64,000 bases of DNA. Origin: Thermococcus pacificus (GTDB taxonomy: Archaea; Methanobacteriota_B; Thermococci; Thermococcales; Thermococcaceae). Positions 7,656-15,532 of the stretch are shown here, piece by piece. The stretch is from positions 930,001 to 994,000 of the forward strand of contig NZ_CP015102.1 of assembly GCF_002214485.1 (NCBI RefSeq), written 5' to 3'. The position numbers and the translations under genes were made by a program. Every line of letters starts with the position of its first letter. The stretch's first letter is position 1. The notes beneath the pieces are model-generated. The model had not been told where the DNA came from. It saw only the letters and a program-made list of their open reading frames with translations, and made no database searches.

Positions 7656-8132
7656 TCAGTCAGACCTGATGCAGTCGCTCTCCTGCTCCTCAAGCTTTAT
7701 TATCCTCTCGAGGACGCACTCCAGGGTGGAAAGGTCGTTAAGTATGCCCTCGAACCTCGTCCTGGCCTCCTCGGACTCGGCCTTCTCAGCGAGGCGGCCG
7801 ATTATCTCCTTGAGCGGTCTGACCTCGCGCTCGAGGATGTCCTTGGGCTGCTGGAGGAACTTCTCGAGGAAGGCCGGGACGGCGGAGAAATACTTTGTCT
7901 TTCCCTCTTTTCTGTAGGTCACGAGATAATCGCGCGTGAGTCTGGAGAGGGAAACGGAGACAGAAGACCTGCTCAGGTGCGTGGCCTCGGCGAGTTCGGA
8001 TATCGTGAGGGGCCTCTCACTTAGAAGGAGATGGGCGTATATCTTGCCATCGGTGTGGCTGTAGCCCCACCTGCCCAGGAGCTGGGCAACGATTTCAACG
8101 AACCTTCTGGACTCCCTTTTCGAGACCGCCAT
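7656..8132 (-). CDS. GbsR/MarR-type winged-helix transcriptional regulator
   Basis: 158-residue DNA-binding protein. A winged helix-turn-helix occupies roughly residues 20-85 (GYSHTDGKIYAHLLLSERPL, then ISELAEATHLSRSSVSVSLSRL and the wing LVTYRKEGKTKYF). A long helical, charged C-terminal part probably dimerises. The ATG at 8132 has GGTGAGGG upstream; a TTG just before it is not needed. The gene directly precedes the TauE/SafE exporter on the same strand (134-bp gap with its own TATA-like element), so local regulation of that exporter is a reasonable guess. One Cys near each end does not form an obvious sensor motif. Confidence 0.75.
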   Translation of the reverse strand: MAVSKRESRRFVEIVAQLLGRWGYSHTDGKIYAHLLLSERPLTISELAEATHLSRSSVSVSLSRLTRDYLVTYRKEGKTKYFSAVPAFLEKFLQQPKDILEREVRPLKEIIGRLAEKAESEEARTRFEGILNDLSTLECVLERIIKLEEQESDCIRSD

Positions 8133-8194
8133 CAATCCCTCACCCAGAGCACGCCTTAAAAGCCAAAAGGAAAAGAGGCTTAAAAAGGTTTTGA

Positions 8195-8260
8195 GTTCAC
8201 GCCGTTAAGGCCCTTGAGAACGCCGTGGAGCTGGGAATACAACCCCAGGACGTGGTTTAA
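8195..8260 (+). pseudogene. possible 3' coding scrap in regulator/radical-SAM intergenic region
   Basis: The + strand reads HAVKALENAVELGIQPQDVV then TAA, after an in-frame upstream TGA. It is a helix-like, codon-consistent string with no start. It could be the last 20 residues of a lost gene. The rest of the 143-bp gap (8133-8275) holds the regulator promoter (TTTTAAGG on the minus strand, about 8153-8160) and nothing else recognised. Confidence 0.2.
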
Positions 8261-8275
8261 AAGGAAAATGGAAGC

Positions 8276-9412
8276 TCAGTAGAACTTCCCGAAGTTATGC
8301 TGCGGAATCGGGCACTGGACGATACGCCTCGCCCACAGGCAGTCGGCACAGCTCGGCTCGTTGCCCCAGCAGTCTATATCGCTCGTCTTGACGAAGTCGC
8401 AGGCGTCAACAAGGGGACAATCGGTGCATGAAGGGTACATGTAGTTCTTCATCGTGAAGCGGAACCACGTGTACTTCTCGCTCGTCCATATCTCCGCGAG
8501 GCTTTTCTCCCGCACGTTCCCAAAGGAGTAGGCGTTCACCTTCTTCTTCCTGCCGAAGATGTACTCGTAATAGCTGTGCAGGAAGCGGTAGCAGGGGGCA
8601 ACTTCTCCATCCCAGCGCACAACGGCCACGTTGTTCTCGTCGAAGTCGCAGCTCCTTTCAGTCTTCAGCTCGAAGTAGGGGAGTTTTATGTAGAGGCCGT
8701 TGTGGGCTATTCTGTAGAGTTCCTCGAGGATTGGCTTCATATCCACGCTGCCGTCGTAAATGATGTCCTCCATCTGCTCTCCTGTCATGGGGAGGAGGTT
8801 CGAGACGAGCATGGAATCAACGCCGAGGTCGAGCAGGAAGCGCGCCATTTCGGGGAGCTGTTTGTAGTTCTCCTTCGTAACGACCACTTCAACGCCAACG
8901 CTCGGCCTGTGAGTGCCGTACTCATCGCGGTATTTAACGAGCCTCTTTATCCTGTCGGCGGTCGCAGCCGCGGCGAGGTGTCCTAGGGTTATAGCGTTTT
9001 GAGCCGTTGGGACTGTGTCCATGGAGAAATATATCAGATCAACGCCAAGCTTTGCGAACTCGCGGAGCATGTCGTCAGTCATGAGGGTTCCGTTGCTGCT
9101 CATTCCGAGGGCGAAGCCCCTCTTCTTAACCTCCCTCACCATGTCCATGAAGCGCGGGTGAACGGTCGGCTCTCCGATACCGCCAAAGTAAATCATCTTA
9201 AGCTCTGGGAACTCCTCCGCGTCGTCGAGGATCTTAAGAAATAGCTCCCAATCCATGTCTCCCTCTTCGTCTTCCCAGTACTGCTTGAAGCACATCTCGC
9301 ACTTTAGGTTACAGCGGCTCGTTATCTCGATGTAGAGGTACTTCATGTCGAGCTTCGGCCTGACTATAACCTTTCCATCCCAGAGGGAGAAGGTGTACTC
9401 CTTGTCGGTCAA
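8276..9412 (-). CDS. radical SAM maturase for tungsten aldehyde oxidoreductase
   Basis: About 378-residue radical SAM/SPASM enzyme. The SAM-cluster motif CNLKCEMC is near residue 40. The C-terminal SPASM-type auxiliary-cluster cysteines lie in CTDCPLVDACDF, CWGNEPSCADCLWARRIVQC and neighbours. It is placed directly after moaD and aor, matching the maturases that accompany tungsten pterin aldehyde oxidoreductases; the exact reaction is not established. The start is uncertain: a TTG at 9412 sits one base past the moaD stop with GGGGGCGGTTGA upstream, whereas the longer frame from 9475 would overlap moaD by 62 bp. Translational coupling to moaD is likely. Confidence 0.8.
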   Translation of the reverse strand: MTDKEYTFSLWDGKVIVRPKLDMKYLYIEITSRCNLKCEMCFKQYWEDEEGDMDWELFLKILDDAEEFPELKMIYFGGIGEPTVHPRFMDMVREVKKRGFALGMSSNGTLMTDDMLREFAKLGVDLIYFSMDTVPTAQNAITLGHLAAAATADRIKRLVKYRDEYGTHRPSVGVEVVVTKENYKQLPEMARFLLDLGVDSMLVSNLLPMTGEQMEDIIYDGSVDMKPILEELYRIAHNGLYIKLPYFELKTERSCDFDENNVAVVRWDGEVAPCYRFLHSYYEYIFGRKKKVNAYSFGNVREKSLAEIWTSEKYTWFRFTMKNYMYPSCTDCPLVDACDFVKTSDIDCWGNEPSCADCLWARRIVQCPIPQHNFGKFY

Positions 9413-9413
9413 T

Positions 9414-9671
9414 TCAACCGCCCCCTGCCGGCGGGAATATGCTAACGGTATCTTCATCCGAGAGGGGCGTATCAAGGCCCTGGAGATGCTCGATGTTCTT
9501 TCCGTTCACCAGGATTATGCGCCCCTTCTCAAGCTCCTTTTTAAAGCCGGGGAACATTCGATCCAGCTCTTCCAAAAGCTCGCCAACTGTTTTCGGGCCG
9601 CTTATTTCCAGCTTTCTCTTCCCAGTGAACTCAATGAGGGTCGCGAAGAGCTTAACCAGCACGAAGATCAC
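9414..9671 (-). CDS. MoaD/ThiS-family sulfur-carrier protein
   Basis: 85-residue ubiquitin-like sulfur carrier. The sequence starts VKLFATLIEFTGKRKLEISG and ends FPPAGGG, with the C-terminal Gly-Gly that is adenylated and thiocarboxylated to donate sulfur to molybdopterin-type cofactors. It has the usual beta-grasp length and lies between aor (62 bp upstream) and the radical SAM maturase. It most likely supplies or is dedicated to the tungstopterin of this AOR. An additional GG extends the tail (GGG), so the exact processed end is uncertain. Confidence 0.88.
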   Translation of the reverse strand: MIFVLVKLFATLIEFTGKRKLEISGPKTVGELLEELDRMFPGFKKELEKGRIILVNGKNIEHLQGLDTPLSDEDTVSIFPPAGGG

Positions 9672-9733
9672 CTTAACTCAGGTTCTTTTCGAAGGAACAT
9701 AAAAGAGTTGCTGGACAAAAATGGGAAGAAGAA

Positions 9734-11551
9734 TCAGAGGAACTCCGCTATGCCGAGCTCTTCCGCTTTCTCCTTCGGAACCCTTCCGTCCTCGGTCCAG
9801 CCGCGGAGAGCGTAGTAGCGCGGGAGCATCTCCTTCAGGCGGACAACGTGGCCCTTGTTCGGCCCCTCGGGCATCGGCTCTTCCAAGAAGCGCTTCGGCA
9901 GGTTGTCGTCCCTCTCCGGAACGAGTCCGGCCTTGAGGTTGAAAATCCTCTCGGCGTTCCAGATGCGCTCTCCAATCTTGAGGTAGTCCTCGGTTGAGAA
10001 GTCCCAGCCTAACGCGGCATTCAGCATGTCACGGTAGTCGTCCGCTCCAAGGCCGAAGGTCGTGAAGACACACAGTCCAGCGGCGTCGATGAGGGCCGTC
10101 AAATCCTGGAAGATTATGAGCATCTTCACCTTCTCATCGCTTATGTCGTGCGGGTCCATCTTATAGGGATACCCCAGAATCTCTGGGCTTATCATGTAGT
10201 TCTTGATGTGGCAACCGCCGCGGTTGTTGGTTGCGTAACCGAGGCCGTGTCCCTCGGCTCCACGAGGGTCATATGCCGGAAGCTCAAGCTTCTTGACGCT
10301 CATGGAGTACTCCGGGTGGCCGTAGCTCTCGGCGAGGCGGTAGCCACCCTCCGCGAGCTTGTCACCAAAGCCCTTCCTGTAGGCTATCTTCTCTATGTAG
10401 TAGTGCAGAACCTCCGTGTTCCCCCACCTGAACGGCGGCGCATCGCCGAGCTCCTCGTCCGTTATGTGGCCCTTCTCGTAGAGCTCCATGGCTGTGGCGA
10501 GCGTTCCACCGGTCGAGATGGTGTCGAGACCGAACTCGTCGCACTGGTGGTTGGCCTCGATTATGCTGGCTAAATCGTTTATGCCTAGGTTGGCTCCAAA
10601 GGTCCAGGTGCTCTCGTACTCTGGCCCCTCAGTTACTCCAACGGTCGGGAGCTTGTTGACCCTTCCACAGCCTATCGGACAGGCGTAGCACGGCTGGTTC
10701 CTTATGAGGTACTTGGCAGTCATCGCCTCACCACTCTGCTCGTAGGCGTGCTCAAAGACGCCCTTCTGGAAGTTCCTCGTTGGATAGAGACCGTTCTCAT
10801 TGATTATGTTGACCAGAACTGCTGTACCGTACTTTGGAAGTCCACCGCCGGCGACAGGGTCGTTCTTGATCTTGTTTATCTTCTCCCTGACGGTGAGCAT
10901 GAACTTCTGCTTGTCCGCTATCGGGACGCGCTTGCTTCCCTCAACGGCTATTGCCTTGAGGTTCTTGCTGCCCATGACTGCTCCAACTCCGGCCCTTCCA
11001 GCTGCCCTGTGGCCGTCGTTCATAATGGCGGCAAACTTAACGAGGTTCTCACCTGCCGGCCCGATCAGTGCTATCCTCACCTTCTTGCTCCCTATCTCCT
11101 TTCTGATGGCCTCTTCTGTCTCGCTCACGACCTTGCCCCAGAGGTGACTCGCATCGCGGATCTCAACGTTATCGTCGTTTATGTAGATGTACACCGGCTT
11201 TTCGGCCTTGCCCTCAACGATTATGCCGTCCCAGCCGGCAAACTTCAACTCGGCACCAAAGTAGCCACCCGAGTTTGCCATGGTTATAAAGCCCGTCAGC
11301 GGGCTCTTCGTGACGACGTTGTATCTTCCACCAGTTGGAGCGCTCGTACCGCTCAGCGGGCCCGGTGTAATGATCAGTTTGTTCTCAGGGCTGAGAGGGT
11401 CGACCTTTGGGTCCATCTCCTTTAGGAGGAAGTATATGGCCAGGCCCCTGCTTCCGAGCCACTTCTTGGCGAGTTCTTCGCCATACTCCTCAACCTTTAC
11501 CTCCCCCGTGGAGAGGTTTACACGCAGAAATCTACCCCAGTTGCCGTACAT
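9734..11551 (-). CDS. aor: tungsten aldehyde:ferredoxin oxidoreductase
   Basis: 605-residue cytoplasmic enzyme oxidising aldehydes from amino-acid fermentation to acids, with ferredoxin as acceptor. Cofactors are a bis-pterin tungsten centre and one 4Fe-4S cluster. The cluster cysteines C288, C291 and C295 (NQPCYACPIGC) match the Pyrococcus furiosus positions, and the fourth is in DAAGLCVF. Other family blocks include SGTSAPTGGRYNVVTKSP, DPRGAEGHGLGYATNNRGG and EGPEYES. The start ATG at 11551 gives the exact family length; the frame extends nine codons further without support. The minus-strand TATA is near 11584-11593. A core SurR half-site (GTTGCGAAC, 11612-11620) lies upstream, but its third GTT is missing. 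Confidence 0.96.
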   Translation of the reverse strand: MYGNWGRFLRVNLSTGEVKVEEYGEELAKKWLGSRGLAIYFLLKEMDPKVDPLSPENKLIITPGPLSGTSAPTGGRYNVVTKSPLTGFITMANSGGYFGAELKFAGWDGIIVEGKAEKPVYIYINDDNVEIRDASHLWGKVVSETEEAIRKEIGSKKVRIALIGPAGENLVKFAAIMNDGHRAAGRAGVGAVMGSKNLKAIAVEGSKRVPIADKQKFMLTVREKINKIKNDPVAGGGLPKYGTAVLVNIINENGLYPTRNFQKGVFEHAYEQSGEAMTAKYLIRNQPCYACPIGCGRVNKLPTVGVTEGPEYESTWTFGANLGINDLASIIEANHQCDEFGLDTISTGGTLATAMELYEKGHITDEELGDAPPFRWGNTEVLHYYIEKIAYRKGFGDKLAEGGYRLAESYGHPEYSMSVKKLELPAYDPRGAEGHGLGYATNNRGGCHIKNYMISPEILGYPYKMDPHDISDEKVKMLIIFQDLTALIDAAGLCVFTTFGLGADDYRDMLNAALGWDFSTEDYLKIGERIWNAERIFNLKAGLVPERDDNLPKRFLEEPMPEGPNKGHVVRLKEMLPRYYALRGWTEDGRVPKEKAEELGIAEFL

Positions 11552-11736
11552 AGGCATCGCCAAAAATAGGATGGACATTAATGCCTATAAATCTTAGTGA
11601 AAATAAAGAGAGTTGCGAACTGCCAACTGTTAAACGGAAGTGTTGATAAAGAAAAGGAGAGATTAGAAGTATGAAAATCTCCTCATCAATATCTGTGAGC
11701 AAACTCGGAAGGGCAGGAAGCGTTATGAAACCAAAG

Positions 11737-11754
11737 GTTGCAAACTCCACTGTT
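11737..11754 (+). promoter_or_regulatory. near-perfect SurR operator upstream of hypA
   Basis: GTTGCAAACTCCACTGTT carries the SurR core GTTn3AAC, with the downstream GTT spaced by six instead of five bases. It abuts the TATA-like GTTTTTAAAG (11752-11761), the same arrangement as the perfect sites at hypC and hypF. Confidence 0.5.
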
Positions 11755-11794
11755 TTTAAAGAAGAGCCCTCTACTATCTCAGGAGGGGTCGAAA

Positions 11795-12214
11795 ATGCAC
11801 GAGTGGGCCTTAGCAGATGCCATAGTTAGGACAGTTCTCGATTACGCTAACAGAGAGGGAGCGGAGCGCGTCAAGGCCGTCAAGGTCGTTCTCGGCGAAC
11901 TGCAGGACGTCGCGGAAGACATAGTGAAGTTCGCCATGGAACAGCTCTTTGCGGGCACCATAGCTGAAGGCGCGGAGATAATCTTTGAAGAGGAGGAAGC
12001 GGTTTTCAGGTGCAGGAACTGCGGCCATGAGTGGAAGCTCAAGGAAGTGAAGGACAAGTTTGACGAGCGCATTAAGGAGGACATTCACTTCATCCCTGAG
12101 GTGGTTCACGCCTTTATGGCCTGTCCAAAGTGCGGGAGCCACGACTTTGAGGTGGTCCAGGGCAGGGGCGTTTACGTCGCGGGAATAATGATAGAGAAGG
12201 GGGGAGAAGAATGA
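11795..12214 (+). CDS. hypA: hydrogenase nickel-insertion accessory protein HypA
   Basis: 139-residue nickel metallochaperone for [NiFe] hydrogenase. It starts MHEWALADAIVRTVLDY, with the N-terminal Met-His that binds Ni2+. The zinc domain has CRNCGHEW and, further on, CPKCGSHDFE, the split CX2C pairs, separated by a Thermococcales-type insertion. The ATG at 11795 is preceded by AGGAGGGG; the frame from 11738 would run through the promoter. The stop overlaps the hypB start (ATGA), as expected for a pair known in Thermococcus to form a HypA-HypB complex. Confidence 0.95.
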   Translation: MHEWALADAIVRTVLDYANREGAERVKAVKVVLGELQDVAEDIVKFAMEQLFAGTIAEGAEIIFEEEEAVFRCRNCGHEWKLKEVKDKFDERIKEDIHFIPEVVHAFMACPKCGSHDFEVVQGRGVYVAGIMIEKGGEE

Positions 12215-12945
12215 TTGCCGGAATAGACCCGCGCGAGATAGCTATAAGCGCGAGGCTTGAGAATGTCAAGAGGATCATTCCGGTCGTCAGCGGGAAGGGC
12301 GGAGTAGGAAAGTCGCTGGTTTCTACAACGCTGGCTTTAGCTTTGGCCGAGAAAGGCCACAAGGTAGGCCTCCTCGACCTCGACTTCCACGGGGCGAGCG
12401 ACCACGTCATCCTCGGCTTCGAGCCAAAGGAGTTCCCGGAAGAAGACAGGGGAGTCATCCCCCACACGGTTCACGGAATCAAGTTCATGACGATAGCCTA
12501 CTACACCGAGGACAGGCCGACACCGCTCCGCGGGAAGGAGATAAGCGACGCTCTAATCGAGCTGCTCACCATAACCCGGTGGGACGAGCTGGACTACCTT
12601 GTCATTGACATGCCGCCCGGCCTCGGTGACCAGCTCCTCGATGTGCTCCGCTTCCTCAAGAGGGGCGAATTCCTGGTCGTGGCAACGCCTTCAAAGCTCG
12701 CCCTCAACGTGGTCAGAAAGCTCGTCCAGCTCCTCCTTGAGGAGAAGCACAGGGTTATCGGAATAGTTGAAAACATGAAACTCGACGAGGAAAAGGACGT
12801 CGAGGCCTTAGCAAAGGAGTTCGGAATTCCCTACTTGGCAGGGATACCATTCTACCCAGACCTCGACGCTAAAATAGGAAAAGTTGACGAGCTGATGAAG
12901 ACCGAGTTCGCGGAGAGGATAAGGGAGATCGCTGAGAAGCTCTGA
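12211..12945 (+). CDS. hypB: HypB, Mrp/MinD-type ATPase for nickel insertion
   Basis: 244-residue P-loop ATPase of the SIMIBI class. The deviant Walker A motif SGKGGVGKS is at about residues 27-35, followed by LLDLDFHGASDHVILG and LVIDMPPGLGDQ. This is the MinD-like HypB found in Thermococcales, not the GTPase HypB of bacteria. It enhances nickel loading of HypA and transfer to the hydrogenase large subunit. It is translationally coupled to hypA. The N-terminus lacks a His-rich nickel store. Confidence 0.92.
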   Translation: MIAGIDPREIAISARLENVKRIIPVVSGKGGVGKSLVSTTLALALAEKGHKVGLLDLDFHGASDHVILGFEPKEFPEEDRGVIPHTVHGIKFMTIAYYTEDRPTPLRGKEISDALIELLTITRWDELDYLVIDMPPGLGDQLLDVLRFLKRGEFLVVATPSKLALNVVRKLVQLLLEEKHRVIGIVENMKLDEEKDVEALAKEFGIPYLAGIPFYPDLDAKIGKVDELMKTEFAERIREIAEKL

Positions 12946-12991
12946 GCGAAAGGGTTTTCTCCAGTTTTTCAAATTTGTTTAGGGGTCGGGA

Positions 12992-13312
12992 ATGAAGGAA
13001 AAAGAACTCATCAAGAAAACGGTTGTCGAGGTCTGTAGGGAACTCGGGATAGAGCTGGGGGAAGTCATCCTCTTCGGCTCCCGCGCGAGAGGGGATTTTA
13101 GAAAGGACAGCGACTGGGACATCCTACTCGTCACCGAGAGGGAACTTAGCTGGAGGGAGCGCCTCCGCCTCAGTGGGGAGATTAGAAAGAGGCTCGCGAA
13201 GAAGGGAATGCCCATCGACGTCCTCATAATATCCAGGGAGAAACTTGAGAGGCTAAAAAACGATCCCGGCTACGTTTACAGCTACGCCCTCTCGGAGGGA
13301 ATTAGGGTATGA
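12992..13312 (+). CDS. minimal nucleotidyltransferase (MNT) antitoxin-type protein
   Basis: 106-residue minimal nucleotidyltransferase of the pol-beta superfamily. The active-site motif is intact: GSRARGDFRKDSDWDILLV (GSx10DxD), with a later IDVLII strand providing the third carboxylate. Such proteins pair with HEPN proteins; in characterised MntA-HepT systems the MNT protein AMPylates and silences the HEPN RNase. The stop overlaps the HEPN start by 4 bp (ATGA). The pair sits inside the hydrogenase-maturation cluster, between hypB and hycI, and looks like an insertion. Confidence 0.85.
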   Translation: MKEKELIKKTVVEVCRELGIELGEVILFGSRARGDFRKDSDWDILLVTERELSWRERLRLSGEIRKRLAKKGMPIDVLIISREKLERLKNDPGYVYSYALSEGIRV

Positions 13313-13674
13313 GTTACGAGCGATGGATAAGCAAAGGCGAGGACGACATAAGGCTCGCTGAACTGGCCCTTGAGAACGGAATCTATGATTATGCCGCATT
13401 CCACGCCCAGCAGGCAGTTGAGAAGTTCCTGAAGGCTTTTCTTGTGAAGGCAGGCAAACCCGTTCCCAGAACTCACGACATCGCTTATCTAATTGAATTG
13501 TGTAAAGAGGTAGATCCATCTTTTGAAAGGCTCTACGACATGAACGCCCACTACCTCTCGGATTTTGCCGTTGAAGTTAGATATCCGGGCTACTATACTG
13601 TTCCTAAGGAGATTGCCGCTGAGGCTATAGAAACGGCAAAGAAAGTTCTGGAGTTTGTGCTGGATAAAATTTGA
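13309..13674 (+). CDS. HEPN-domain protein (toxin-type partner of MNT)
   Basis: 121-residue all-alpha HEPN protein of the COG2250 type. It has FHAQQAVEKFLKAFL in the second helix, PRTHDIAYLIELC after it and VRYPGYYTVP near the end, the usual conserved elements. HEPN proteins are commonly metal-independent RNases or nucleotide-binding modules. It is coupled to the upstream MNT gene. Whether this pair is a genuine toxin-antitoxin or a housekeeping regulator cannot be told from sequence. Confidence 0.82.
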   Translation: MSYERWISKGEDDIRLAELALENGIYDYAAFHAQQAVEKFLKAFLVKAGKPVPRTHDIAYLIELCKEVDPSFERLYDMNAHYLSDFAVEVRYPGYYTVPKEIAAEAIETAKKVLEFVLDKI

Positions 13675-13684
13675 GGTGTCTCCT

Positions 13685-14170
13685 ATGAATGCCCTCGAAG
13701 AAATCTTTGCGGGGAAGAAAAGGATAGTGATCTGCGGCATCGGCAACGACATCCGCGGGGATGACGCCTTTGGAGTTCTCGTCGCAGAGAGGCTTAAAGA
13801 GCTCCTCGACAGCCCGAACGTCCTCGTTCTGAACTGTGGTGAGGTCCCGGAGAGCTACGTGGGAAAAATAACTTCCTTTAAACCGGACTTAGTCGTCTTT
13901 GTGGACGCGGTTGACTTCGAAGGGGAGCACGGGGAGCTGATCATCACCGACCCCGAAGGAACGGTGGGGGAAGCCGTCTCGACGCACAGCCTGCCGCTGA
14001 GGGTGTTCGTGAAATATCTGAAGACGCAGATCAAAGCTGATTTCGTCTTAATGGGCTGTCAGCCAGCTTCAACGGGACTCTTCGAGGAACCGAGCGAGCT
14101 GATAAAAGAGATGGCTGAGAGGCTTGCCGAGTTACTAGCGGGAATCCTGCGCGGTGATGGGTATGATTGA
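13685..14170 (+). CDS. hycI: hydrogenase maturation endopeptidase (HycI/HyaD family)
   Basis: 161-residue nickel-dependent protease that removes the C-terminal peptide of [NiFe] hydrogenase large subunits after nickel insertion. Key features are CGIGNDIRGDDAFGVLVAERL, with the metal-binding Asp/Glu, VFVDAVDF, and THSLPLRVF, containing the metal-binding His. The ATG at 13685 follows GAGGTG in the HEPN 3' end. The target hydrogenase is not encoded in this window. Confidence 0.9.
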   Translation: MNALEEIFAGKKRIVICGIGNDIRGDDAFGVLVAERLKELLDSPNVLVLNCGEVPESYVGKITSFKPDLVVFVDAVDFEGEHGELIITDPEGTVGEAVSTHSLPLRVFVKYLKTQIKADFVLMGCQPASTGLFEEPSELIKEMAERLAELLAGILRGDGYD

Positions 14171-14393
14171 ATACGTGTGGCTTGTGGCCGGTATCCTGGG
14201 CGTTGTCTCTGCTCTTTTAGACCTGAAAGCGGAAGAGAGCAGGGAGGAGACACTGAAAGACCTCTTCCTCGGCACCGGCTTCTTGCTGTGGTATTTCCGA
14301 AGAGACGTTCTCGGCTCCATCTTCATCCTCGCGGCGGTGCTCGTTTACCTGCCCGAGTTAAGGAAGAAATGGATCAGATGGAGGCACGGATGA
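14163..14393 (+). CDS. small membrane protein
   Basis: 76-residue protein with three hydrophobic stretches: VWLVAGILGVVSALL, LFLGTGFLLWYF and SIFILAAVLVYLPEL. A charged tail ends in RWRHG. The start ATG 14163 has GGTGA 5 nt upstream; an upstream ATG (14157) and GTG (14154) are in frame. It overlaps the hycI stop by 8 bp, so it belongs to that transcript. The family is not recognised. Position suggests, but does not show, a link to hydrogenase biogenesis. Confidence 0.7.
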   Translation: MIEYVWLVAGILGVVSALLDLKAEESREETLKDLFLGTGFLLWYFRRDVLGSIFILAAVLVYLPELRKKWIRWRHG

Positions 14394-14436
14394 GAAAAGC
14401 ATATTAACACCAAAAACTAAACTCGGGTGATCGGTT

Positions 14437-14622
14437 ATGACGAGCATAGCAATTAGAGTTCCCGAGGGTGTTGATATAGAATTTGCAAAAAGGCTTGCAA
14501 AGCTGGTAGAGAAAAGGTTAGCCGAGCTGACGGAACTCAACAGACTTCTGAGTGACTCGGAACTAACCGACGAAGACATGGGGGAAGTAATCAAGGAGTT
14601 CCGAACACAACGGAGATCATAG
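14437..14622 (+). CDS. small protein, VapB-antitoxin-like
   Basis: 61 residues: an N-terminal strand ([11 protein letters not shown]), then two amphipathic helices with [25 protein letters not shown]. This resembles the C-terminal toxin-wrapping segment of archaeal VapB-type antitoxins. GGTGATC precedes the ATG, and a TATA-like element (CATATTAACA) lies upstream, so it is probably expressed. No PIN-domain VapC follows; the 3' end overlaps the convergent mobA by 6 bp. It is therefore an orphan antitoxin, or an unrelated small regulator. Confidence 0.6.
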   Translation: MTSIAIRVPEGVDIEFAKRLAKLVEKRLAELTELNRLLSDSELTDEDMGEVIKEFRTQRRS

Positions 14623-15204
14623 AACCCTTTCCCGAGTGCCTCTGATTCTCCCCAAATCCTTCCTCGTGTTCACGTTGAAGAAGCTCTCCCTCCACTCCTC
14701 CGGAAGGCTTTCGATTTCAATGTAGCAGGCGTCGCTCTCCATTATTGCCCTGTTTATCGCATAATGCCCGGCTTTGATCTTCTCTTCCAAGAACTCTCTG
14801 AACTCCGAAGAATAGGCCGCATGGAGCGGCTCAAGGTAGCCGTTGCCCCATCTGGGAACGCAGGCGGGCTTTTTAGCTGTCTTAAAGCGCTCGACTATGA
14901 AGTCAACGAACTCCGGAACGAGAAGAGGCATGTCCCCCGCCACCACGAAGGCGTCTCCGAGGGATAAGGCAGTGTAGACACCGCCGATAGGGCCGACGAG
15001 GAGCTCGTCAACAACCACGTGGCCAAAGGCCTTGAGCTTATCAGCGTTTTCAGGAGAAGCAACTATGACGACCTTGGTTATTGAATCCGCTTTTTTGAGC
15101 CTCTCAATTGTATGGAGGGCCAGGGGCCTGCCGTCTATCCTGAAGAGGAGCTTATCTCCGCCAAAGCGCCTTCCAGAACCGCCGGCGAGAACCGCGGCAA
15201 TCAT
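14617..15204 (-). CDS. mobA: molybdenum cofactor guanylyltransferase MobA
   Basis: 195-residue nucleotidyltransferase converting molybdopterin (Mo or W) to its guanine dinucleotide form. The N-terminal motif [15 protein letters not shown], the VAGDMPLL segment with the Mg-binding Asp, and the C-terminal NVNTRKDL are characteristic. AOR itself uses a bis-pterin without nucleotides, so this enzyme probably serves another molybdo/tungsto-enzyme such as a formate dehydrogenase encoded elsewhere. It is antisense to its neighbours and diverges from hypC. Confidence 0.87.
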   Translation of the reverse strand: MIAAVLAGGSGRRFGGDKLLFRIDGRPLALHTIERLKKADSITKVVIVASPENADKLKAFGHVVVDELLVGPIGGVYTALSLGDAFVVAGDMPLLVPEFVDFIVERFKTAKKPACVPRWGNGYLEPLHAAYSSEFREFLEEKIKAGHYAINRAIMESDACYIEIESLPEEWRESFFNVNTRKDLGRIRGTRERVL

Positions 15205-15239
15205 GTTCCGAAATTGGGTTGAGAGTTTTTAGGTTTGCG

Positions 15240-15256
15240 GTTTCAAACCGTAGGTT
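15240..15256 (+). promoter_or_regulatory. SurR operator upstream of hypC
   Basis: GTTTCAAACCGTAGGTT is a perfect GTTn3AACn5GTT SurR site, about 10 bp upstream of a TATA-like CCCTAAAAAG (15266-15275) and 50 bp before the hypC start. The upstream placement predicts activation by reduced SurR. Confidence 0.8.
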
Positions 15257-15305
15257 TAGAAAATCCCTAAAAAGGCCTGCGAGAACCAATCACAGGTGAG
15301 AGAAA

Positions 15306-15530
15306 ATGTGCTTAGCCGTCCCCGGAAGGATCATCGAGATTGAAGGAAAAACCGCCGTTGTTGATTTCGGAGGCGTTAAGAGGGAGGTAAGGCTCGACCT
15401 TCTCCCGGAGGCTAAAGTGGGCGATTACGTGATAGTTCACACGGGCTTTGCCATAGAGAGGCTCGACGAGAAGAGGGCACTTGAGATACTTGAGGCCTGG
15501 GCCGAGGTCGAGAGGGCCTTGGAGGGCTGA
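15306..15530 (+). CDS. hypC: hydrogenase maturation chaperone HypC
   Basis: 74-residue OB-fold chaperone. It begins MCLAVPGRIIEI with the essential Cys2 that, after Met removal, carries the Fe(CN)2CO group and contacts the hydrogenase large subunit. The usual VGDYVIVHTGFAIERLDEKRA motif is present. GGTGAG precedes the ATG. HypD follows after 2 bp. The promoter contains a perfect SurR operator. Confidence 0.96.
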   Translation: MCLAVPGRIIEIEGKTAVVDFGGVKREVRLDLLPEAKVGDYVIVHTGFAIERLDEKRALEILEAWAEVERALEG

Positions 15531-15532
15531 CC

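Noticed and set aside
11612-11620. SurR core GTTGCGAAC upstream of aor
   Set aside because: Lacks the extended GTT on either strand; kept only as a remark in the aor entry.
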